Source: CAKSKB01 sp034186235 (lineage in GTDB: Bacteria > Bacillota > Clostridia > HGM11514). Taken from it: a stretch of DNA of 11,328 bases. The notes beneath the pieces are model-generated. The model ran no database searches, was not told the origin of the DNA, and saw only the letters and a list, made by a program, of their open reading frames with translations. This document shows positions 1 to 4,714 of this stretch, in pieces. The stretch is taken from assembly GCA_034186235.1 (NCBI GenBank), contig JAXGBA010000058.1:1-11328 (forward strand), written 5' to 3'. Made by a program: the position numbers and the translations under genes. The first letter of the stretch is position 1. Each line of letters begins with the position of its first letter.

Positions 1-1037
1 GCATCGTCCGTAAAAACCAATACAAGCAATTCAGGAAAGAATTGCGTAATAAGCGAAACAATAAGACCGAACCCAACCGCAAGAAATGCGGCATATTTAA
101 GCGTAAGCCTAGCGCGCTCAGGCTTCCCGGCACCGAAATTCTGCGCCGCAAGGGCAGAAACCGATGAAAGCATGGATGACGGAACAAGAAAGAATATTCC
201 TATAAGCTTTTCCACTATTCCTACTGCGGCAGAGTCGGTAAGTCCTCGTCTGTTGGCAATTACCGTTATTACAATAAAGGCAATCTGGACAAAACCGTCC
301 TGAAGTGCAATCGGAATTCCGACGCGCATAATCTGCCCGGTAATTTTCCGCACGGGTTTAAAATCGGGTTTAGAAATATGGATACCCATATCTTTTTTGC
401 TTATAACAACAAGCGCAATTACAACGCTTATAGTTTGCGAAAGCGTTGTGCCGAGGGCCGCACCTGCAGGCCCCATATCAAGCGCACCTATAAAAATATA
501 ATCAAGAATAATATTGGCAGCGCACGAAACAGCAATAAAATACATAGGGCTTTTCGAATCGCCAAGCCCCCTGAAAATCGAACTTAATATATTGTAAGCA
601 GTTATAAAAGGCACGCCGATAAAGCAAATTGTGAGATACTCGTAGGCACCAGAAGCCGCCTCAGGCGGTGTTGACATTACCGAAACTATCGAATTTACAA
701 ACAAAAGCAGCAAAACCATAGCTGCTGCCGAAACAACCGCAAAAAGCGTAACCGTATTGCCGATGGAAACGGAGATTCCGTCTTTGTTTTCAGCCCCGAC
801 ATATCGGCTTATCGCAACCGTTGACCCCATCGCCAGCCCTACTATCATAACGGTAAGCATATGCATAACCTGGCTTCCTATAGAAACCGCAGTGATGTCT
901 GCAACCTTTCCGAACTGCCCGATTATAAAAAGGTCAGCCATTCCGTACAAAGTCTGCAAGAAGTACGAAAGGAAAAACGGAAGCGAAAAATAAATAATAT
1001 TTTTAAATACACTGCCTGTAGTTAAGTTTCTTTCCAT
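1..1037 (-). CDS. MATE family multidrug/Na+-coupled efflux transporter (3' end outside window)
   Basis: This is the first 345 codons of a polytopic inner-membrane exporter; the C-terminus lies beyond the left edge (the family is usually about 450 residues). The protein starts MERNLTTGSVFKNIIYFSLP, followed by the hallmark first helix (LQTLYGMADLFIIGQFG, near residues 28-44) and the AISRYVGAENK segment after helix 2. The second half begins near 240 with a GIPIALQDGFVQIAF repeat of the same fold, and SALAAQNFGAGKPERA near 305-320 is the matching post-helix motif. About nine hydrophobic segments are visible. By family knowledge, MATE proteins export cationic drugs or metabolites using a Na+ or H+ gradient; the substrate here cannot be told. 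The ATG at 1037 is chosen because AGGAGGAA lies 6 nt upstream. It begins 3 nt after the stop of the YczE-like remnant, so the two were once one operon. No strong promoter of its own is visible. Confidence 0.93.
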   Translation of the reverse strand, partial: MERNLTTGSVFKNIIYFSLPFFLSYFLQTLYGMADLFIIGQFGKVADITAVSIGSQVMHMLTVMIVGLAMGSTVAISRYVGAENKDGISVSIGNTVTLFAVVSAAAMVLLLLFVNSIVSVMSTPPEAASGAYEYLTICFIGVPFITAYNILSSIFRGLGDSKSPMYFIAVSCAANIILDYIFIGALDMGPAGAALGTTLSQTISVVIALVVISKKDMGIHISKPDFKPVRKITGQIMRVGIPIALQDGFVQIAFIVITVIANRRGLTDSAAVGIVEKLIGIFFLVPSSMLSSVSALAAQNFGAGKPERARLTLKYAAFLAVGFGLIVSLITQFFPELLVLVFTDD

Positions 1038-1040
1038 GGA

Positions 1041-1481
1041 CTATTCCTCCTGTGTGAGAAGCTTTGCAAACGGTTTTTTAAAAAAGTTTATAAAAACTTT
1101 AACAACTACACCCGTAAAAAGAGCGGTAAGGATTGTTCCTTCCCTCGTGCCGACAATGCTTCCGCTGAAAAACAGCAGCGATATAACCACAGAAACCACA
1201 ACACAGCATATATCAAAACCGATTTTCACATCGCTGAATTTCATGCCCATTTTATCGAAAACCGCCTTCACGAACGCCTCCCCGGAGTTCATTACAACAT
1301 TCGCAATGACCGACAAAGCTATACCGAAAGCAAGGATAACCGTGCCGCAAACAACGAGCGAAATCCGCACGAAATAATTTGGAACAGGAATATAGCCTGC
1401 AAAAATCATAGCAATATCCGTAAATATACCGAACAGCAAAGAAAGCGGCAGCTGAAGCAGCTAAACCGGCTTAAAGCTTTT
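1041..1481 (-). pseudogene. Decayed YczE/YitT-like (DUF6198-type) membrane protein, N-terminus lost, internal stop
   Basis: The open stretch 1460-1044 encodes 139 residues with three or four hydrophobic helices. It ends in a signature I recognise from YczE/YyaS-type membrane proteins: SVIANVVMNSGEAFVKAVFDK, then GTREGTILTALFTGVVVKVF. Those proteins are normally about 210-220 residues, so roughly the first third is missing. Reading upstream in the same frame gives KSFKPV, a TAG at 1463-1461, then LLQLPLSLLFG. Family members, as I remember them, have a Gln at the TAG position (FxPxQLLQLP), which suggests a single CAG-to-TAG change. A further TAA follows at 1484-1482, and beyond it no homologous sequence is visible before the tRNA terminator. 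A TTG at 1439 could allow a 132-residue product, but no ribosome binding site supports it. The original function is unknown. The gene ends 3 nt before the MATE start. Confidence 0.75.
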
Positions 1482-1515
1482 TTAAGAATTATTATCTGCT
1501 ATTTTACTTGTATAA

Positions 1516-1562
1516 AATAAAACAAACCCGCATAATTACTGGATTTATCAGCAATTATGCGG
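1516..1562 (-). terminator. Intrinsic terminator of tRNA-Gly
   Basis: A perfect 10-bp inverted repeat (CCGCATAATT at 1528-1537 with AATTATGCGG at 1553-1562) encloses a 15-nt loop that can add a short inner CTG/CAG stem. In the minus direction the hairpin is followed by GTTTGTTTTATTTT, a T-rich tract. It begins 12 nt after the 3' end of the tRNA, so it most likely ends the tRNA transcript and shields the MATE region from readthrough. Confidence 0.8.
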
Positions 1563-1574
1563 AATCTCAGAAAA

Positions 1575-1645
1575 AGCAAGCAACGGGAATCGAACCCGCA
1601 ACTGCAGCTTGGGAAGCTATCGTTTTACCATTAAACTATGCCTGC
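1575..1645 (-). tRNA. tRNA-Gly (anticodon CCC)
   Basis: The 71-nt minus-strand sequence folds as a cloverleaf. The acceptor GCAGGCA pairs with TGCTTGC (one G-U pair), followed by discriminator T, normal for bacterial tRNA-Gly. The D arm is GTTT-AATGGTA-AAAC. The anticodon loop TTCCCAA, closed by AGC/GCT, places CCC (complement of 1611-1613) at positions 34-36. The T arm is GCGGG-TTCGATT-CCCGT. It decodes GGG glycine codons. The anticodon stem has an A-C mismatch at its outer end. CCA is not encoded: the gene runs straight into TTTTTC, so CCA must be added after transcription. Confidence 0.95.
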
Positions 1646-1656
1646 ATACAATAAAT

Positions 1657-1685
1657 ATTATACACCAAATTTTCGGTTATGTCAA
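1657..1685 (-). promoter_or_regulatory. Consensus sigma-A promoter of tRNA-Gly
   Basis: In the minus direction there is a perfect TTGACA (1685-1680), a 17-nt spacer and a perfect TATAAT (1662-1657). The -10 box lies 11 nt before the first base of the tRNA, so the 5' leader is only a few nucleotides. All twelve hexamer bases match consensus, as expected for strong stable-RNA expression. Confidence 0.93.
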
Positions 1686-1692
1686 GTGAATA

Positions 1693-1728
1693 AATAAAAT
1701 TACCGGAAAAAATCCCGGCAATTTTATT
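1693..1728 (-). terminator. Hairpin overlapping the lipoprotein stop codon, probable terminator
   Basis: Arms of 14 nt (1693-1706 and 1715-1728) pair with one G-U wobble around an 8-nt loop. The hairpin begins within the lipoprotein TAA stop at 1729-1727. Its 3' arm is T-rich on the minus strand (AATTTTATT, then TATT) but there is no clean run of six or more T after the stem, so efficiency may be modest. It lies 8 nt upstream of the tRNA -35 box. Confidence 0.6.
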
Positions 1729-2584
1729 AATAGTATGTAAGAAGTTCTTCGTAAACCGTAAGAATATCCGAAAAATCCGTAATCTGTTTATCGGTAAGCT
1801 TGATTTCAAGTGAATCTTTTTTACCGAACGCACGCATTGTAACGCTGCCGGACGAAAGCATTTTTTTAAGGCTTTCAGTGAGTTTATAATCCGGTGTAAG
1901 CTTTTCCTTTTTCTCGCTAAGCTCGCCAATTGCAGCAATAAAGCCGTAGTGCTTGCCGCTCTGGAAAGTATCACTGACCGGAAACTCAAGCTTTTCACCG
2001 CCACCCGAAAGTTCAATTCTCTCCGGGAAATACCACATTGCATCGGAATCTATTGAAAAAATCAGATTAAGAACCGATGCTTTATAATCTTCATACTGCA
2101 CCGTTTCAAACGAAAGAGTTCCATCAAAACCGTTTGCGGTTTTAAAACCCGGTTCTTTGGAATAAGCCTTTGAGAAAAAGCCTATGTCATCGGAATATCC
2201 GCAAAATTCGATATTGGAATGTCCCCCGGCGATAAACGAGAATATAAACTCCCTCACCTGCTTGCAGATGGTATCGTTAGAAAGATTCTTTTTGCTCTTT
2301 CTTACCGTAACCGTAACTTCTTTTTCGGTTTTATTTCCTGCCTCATCCTCTGCAATTACAGTAATCGGATAATCCCCGAGTTCCGAAACATCAACCGTAC
2401 CCTTTGTTTTTATAGTAACGCTGCCGTCCTTATCTTCCGCAGTGCAGAACTTTTTAATGTTAAATCTTTCATTCTGCCCCTGATAAATCCTGTCCGCCAC
2501 TTCAAGCTCCGGAGGAGTTTTATCGCTGCTGCATGAACACAGCGCCAGTGCAGCAAGAATCACAGGTACAACAAGTTTTTTCAT
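1727..2584 (-). CDS. Surface lipoprotein with one Ig-like domain, unknown function
   Basis: The 285-residue product has a lipoprotein signal peptide: MKK, a hydrophobic stretch to residue 15, then the lipobox L15-C16-S17-C18, which would make Cys18 the lipidated residue and anchor the protein outside the membrane. Residues about 23-95 resemble a bacterial Ig-like beta-sandwich of the DUF5011/Cry22-type: TPPELEV near the start, then EDKDGSVTIKTKGTVDVSELGDYPITVIAEDEAGN and an alternating TEKEVTVTV strand. The remainder (about 100-285) is mixed alpha/beta and I do not recognise it. A GGGGCGG site about 6 nt before the ATG is the likely ribosome binding site. Its own promoter overlaps the end of potA; since no terminator follows potA, readthrough from the pot operon is also possible. 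A role in adhesion or the cell surface would be guesswork. Confidence 0.85.
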   Translation of the reverse strand: MKKLVVPVILAALALCSCSSDKTPPELEVADRIYQGQNERFNIKKFCTAEDKDGSVTIKTKGTVDVSELGDYPITVIAEDEAGNKTEKEVTVTVRKSKKNLSNDTICKQVREFIFSFIAGGHSNIEFCGYSDDIGFFSKAYSKEPGFKTANGFDGTLSFETVQYEDYKASVLNLIFSIDSDAMWYFPERIELSGGGEKLEFPVSDTFQSGKHYGFIAAIGELSEKKEKLTPDYKLTESLKKMLSSGSVTMRAFGKKDSLEIKLTDKQITDFSDILTVYEELLTYY

Positions 2585-2608
2585 ATATACCGCCCCTTTT
2601 CTGTTTTA

Positions 2609-2637
2609 ATTATAACAAATATCAGACAAAATGTCAA
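2609..2637 (-). promoter_or_regulatory. Consensus promoter of the lipoprotein gene, overlapping the potA stop
   Basis: Perfect TTGACA (2637-2632), 17-nt spacer and perfect TATAAT (2614-2609), 25 nt upstream of the ATG. The TGA inside TTGACA is the potA stop codon (2636-2634), so coding and promoter information share bases. The first 17 nt (TTGACATTTTGTCTGAT) recur exactly in the pot-operon promoter at 9901-9917 and contain an inverted repeat GACA-TTT-TGTC that could be an operator. Confidence 0.9.
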
Positions 2638-3674
2638 CTTTTTTTCATAATATGTATGTCATCGGGCAGGAAATTTACGGAAACCGTTTTGCCCTCCGGG
2701 AAAGAGAGCGTATTATGCACAATCATCTTGAAGTCCCCTCCGTCAAGTTCCATTTCATAATGAACACCCTTGAAAATAACCGATGTTACAACCGCATCTC
2801 TTGCACCGCAGCCCATTTCCGCAATTTTGACGTCCTCCGGTCTGATTACAACATCAATATTTTCCTCAATCTCAAAACCTTTATCAACGCACTCGAAGGT
2901 TTTACCGAGAAAACTAACCTCAAAATCCTTATTCATAACACCGTCATAGATGTTGCTTTCGCCGATAAACTGCGCAACGAAGCGATTTACAGGCTCATTA
3001 TAAATATCAATCGGGGTACCGTACTGCTGGATTTTACCGTGGCTCATAACCACAATAGAATCCGACATTGTAAGCGCTTCCTCCTGGTCATGCGTAACAT
3101 AAACAAAGGTAATCCCGAGAGATTTCTGAAGCTTTTTAAGTTCCAGCTGCATTTCCTGGCGGAGTTTGAGGTCAAGCGCACCGAGAGGTTCATCAAAGAG
3201 GAGCACCTCGGGTTCATTTACAATCGCCCTTGCGATGGCAACCCTTTGCTGCTGACCGCCGCTTAAAGAGTCAGGCATTCTTTTTTCAAACCCGGCAAGA
3301 TTAACCATAGAAAGCGCAGACTTAACCTTTTCGGCAATAATATTTTTATCAAGCTTCTTGATTTTAAGCCCGAACGCTACATTCTCGAAAATATTAATGT
3401 GCGTAAAAAGAGAATACTTCTGAAAAACGGTATTGAGCGGTCTTTTATTCGGCGGAACATCGTTTATTCGCTTTCCGTCAAATAAAATATCGCCGTCATC
3501 CGGAACTTCAAAGCCGCCTATAAGGCGGAGAGTTGTGGTTTTGCCGCAGCCGGACGGTCCCAGAAGCGTAACGAACTCCCCTTTATTGATTTTGAGATTG
3601 AAATTTTCGAGAATGACGGTTCCGTCATAAGATTTTGTAATATTCTTTAACTCTATAGCACCGTAATCTGCCAT
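2634..3674 (-). CDS. potA: Spermidine/putrescine-type ABC importer ATPase PotA
   Basis: The cytoplasmic ATPase of the importer couples ATP hydrolysis to uptake through PotB/PotC. The 346 residues show all nucleotide-binding motifs: Walker A G39-P-S-G-C-G-K45-T46, Q-loop Gln85 (NTVFQKYSLF), signature LSGGQQQ (137-143), Walker B VLLFDE (157-162) and switch His195 in VTHDQEEA. The C-terminal 110 residues, with IRPEDVKI near 277, are the TOBE-like regulatory domain shared by PotA and related importer ATPases. Length is close to that of E. coli PotA (378). The ATG at 3674 has GGAGG overlapping the potD stop, with a 9-nt gap. Its place is unusual: potA normally leads pot operons but here it is last, behind potD. 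Assignment to the polyamine group rests mainly on the PotB/C/D partners, because sugar and iron ATPases share these motifs. Confidence 0.93.
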   Translation of the reverse strand: MADYGAIELKNITKSYDGTVILENFNLKINKGEFVTLLGPSGCGKTTTLRLIGGFEVPDDGDILFDGKRINDVPPNKRPLNTVFQKYSLFTHINIFENVAFGLKIKKLDKNIIAEKVKSALSMVNLAGFEKRMPDSLSGGQQQRVAIARAIVNEPEVLLFDEPLGALDLKLRQEMQLELKKLQKSLGITFVYVTHDQEEALTMSDSIVVMSHGKIQQYGTPIDIYNEPVNRFVAQFIGESNIYDGVMNKDFEVSFLGKTFECVDKGFEIEENIDVVIRPEDVKIAEMGCGARDAVVTSVIFKGVHYEMELDGGDFKMIVHNTLSFPEGKTVSVNFLPDDIHIMKKS

Positions 3675-3683
3675 ATTGACCTC

Positions 3684-4709
3684 CTATGCGAACAGTTTTG
3701 TCCACTCCTTATTGTAAAGTTCAAGAGTTTTATCGTCGAATGTCTCAAAAATCTCGCAGTTTTCAAGTTCTGAAACCGCAGGGTATTCTATACCCGTTTC
3801 TTCCGCAACAAGCGCAGCCGCCTCATCCTGGGCAACATAATATCCGATTTCGTCGGCATTAAGCTTGGCGTTTTTGGTTTCACACATAAAGTTAATAAAT
3901 TCTTCCGCCAGTTCCTTGTTTTTGCTCGATTTCGGAATTGCCATTGCGTCAAACCACTTATTGCTCCCCTCTTTCGGAACGGCATAAGCAAGATTTTTGT
4001 TCTCTCTCATCGCCGTGATTGCGTCACCGGAGTAAATCAATGCAGCATCCGCCTCGCCACGTATCATCTTGTCATCAATATCGTCAAAACCGTAGCCGTA
4101 GAAATTGTCCTGTTTCATCTGCTTTGAAAGCTTTTCCCTTGCGGCAACAACTTCCGCCTCATTCTTTGAATTAATCGAACAACCGTCAGATGCAAGCGCC
4201 GCGGCAAAAGCATCCCTTATCGACTTCATCATGATAACCTTATACTTATCTCCGAAAAGAACATCCCAGGTAATTTCGTCTTCCTTCACTTTGTTTTTAT
4301 CGTAAATTATACCGAGCGTGCCCCACATATAAGGAACAGTATATTTTCCCTCAGGATCGTAATCCTGCCCCTTGCATTGCTCCGCTATATACTTCAAATT
4401 CGGGATATTGTCATAATTAAGCTCTGCGAGCTCGCCTTCATCAATGAGCTTTTTAAGAACATATTCGGACGGAAAAATAACATCGTAATCCCCACCGCCG
4501 TTTTTGAGCTTTGTGTACATATCCTCGTTTGTTGAGAATGTTTCATAAACTACATCGACCTCAGGATGAAGCTTCCTGAACTCCTCCACTACGCTTTCGT
4601 CAATATACTGTTCCCAGTTGTAAATCGTGAAAACAGGCTTGCTTTCACATGCCGTGAGGGTTGATACGGCAATCACCGCCGCAATGATAAACAATAAAAT
4701 TTTCTTCAT
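3684..4709 (-). CDS. potD: Spermidine/putrescine-type substrate-binding lipoprotein PotD
   Basis: The extracellular solute-binding subunit, 341 residues, has a lipoprotein signal peptide (MKKILLFIIAAVIAVSTLTAC, lipobox L18-T-A-C21). The mature part follows PotD throughout: FTIYNWEQYID (28-37), FSTNEDMYTKLKNGGGDYDVIFPSEY (58-83), VPYMWGTLGIIYD (125-137), ALIYSGDAI (223-231) and KWFDAMAIP (251-259). In my manual alignment to E. coli PotD, the Trp255/Asp257 pair is kept (W252, D254), Glu171 becomes D166, Trp229 becomes Y226, and the key Asp168 becomes S163. Such exchanges also occur in Firmicutes PotD-like proteins, so substrate range (spermidine, putrescine or another cation) is uncertain. CAGGAGC at 4724-4718 is its ribosome binding site and lies inside the last codons of the rhamnosidase, 5 nt away, suggesting coupled translation. 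Confidence 0.93.
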   Translation of the reverse strand: MKKILLFIIAAVIAVSTLTACESKPVFTIYNWEQYIDESVVEEFRKLHPEVDVVYETFSTNEDMYTKLKNGGGDYDVIFPSEYVLKKLIDEGELAELNYDNIPNLKYIAEQCKGQDYDPEGKYTVPYMWGTLGIIYDKNKVKEDEITWDVLFGDKYKVIMMKSIRDAFAAALASDGCSINSKNEAEVVAAREKLSKQMKQDNFYGYGFDDIDDKMIRGEADAALIYSGDAITAMRENKNLAYAVPKEGSNKWFDAMAIPKSSKNKELAEEFINFMCETKNAKLNADEIGYYVAQDEAAALVAEETGIEYPAVSELENCEIFETFDDKTLELYNKEWTKLFA

Positions 4710-4714
4710 AATTT

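Noticed and set aside
1528..1562. Inverted repeat beside tRNA-Gly as a mobile-element end or attachment site
   Set aside because: It is followed by a T-rich tract in the tRNA's direction and no integrase or repeated tRNA 3' end is present, so a terminator explains it better.
1636..2043. Minus-strand 135-codon frame overlapping lipoprotein and tRNA-Gly
   Set aside because: It is in another frame of the lipoprotein gene and runs into the tRNA gene; no start signal.
2631..3266. Plus-strand open frame of 211 codons opposite potA
   Set aside because: It lies wholly antisense to a clear ABC ATPase, has no recognisable family motif and no ribosome binding site; it is a by-product of codon bias.
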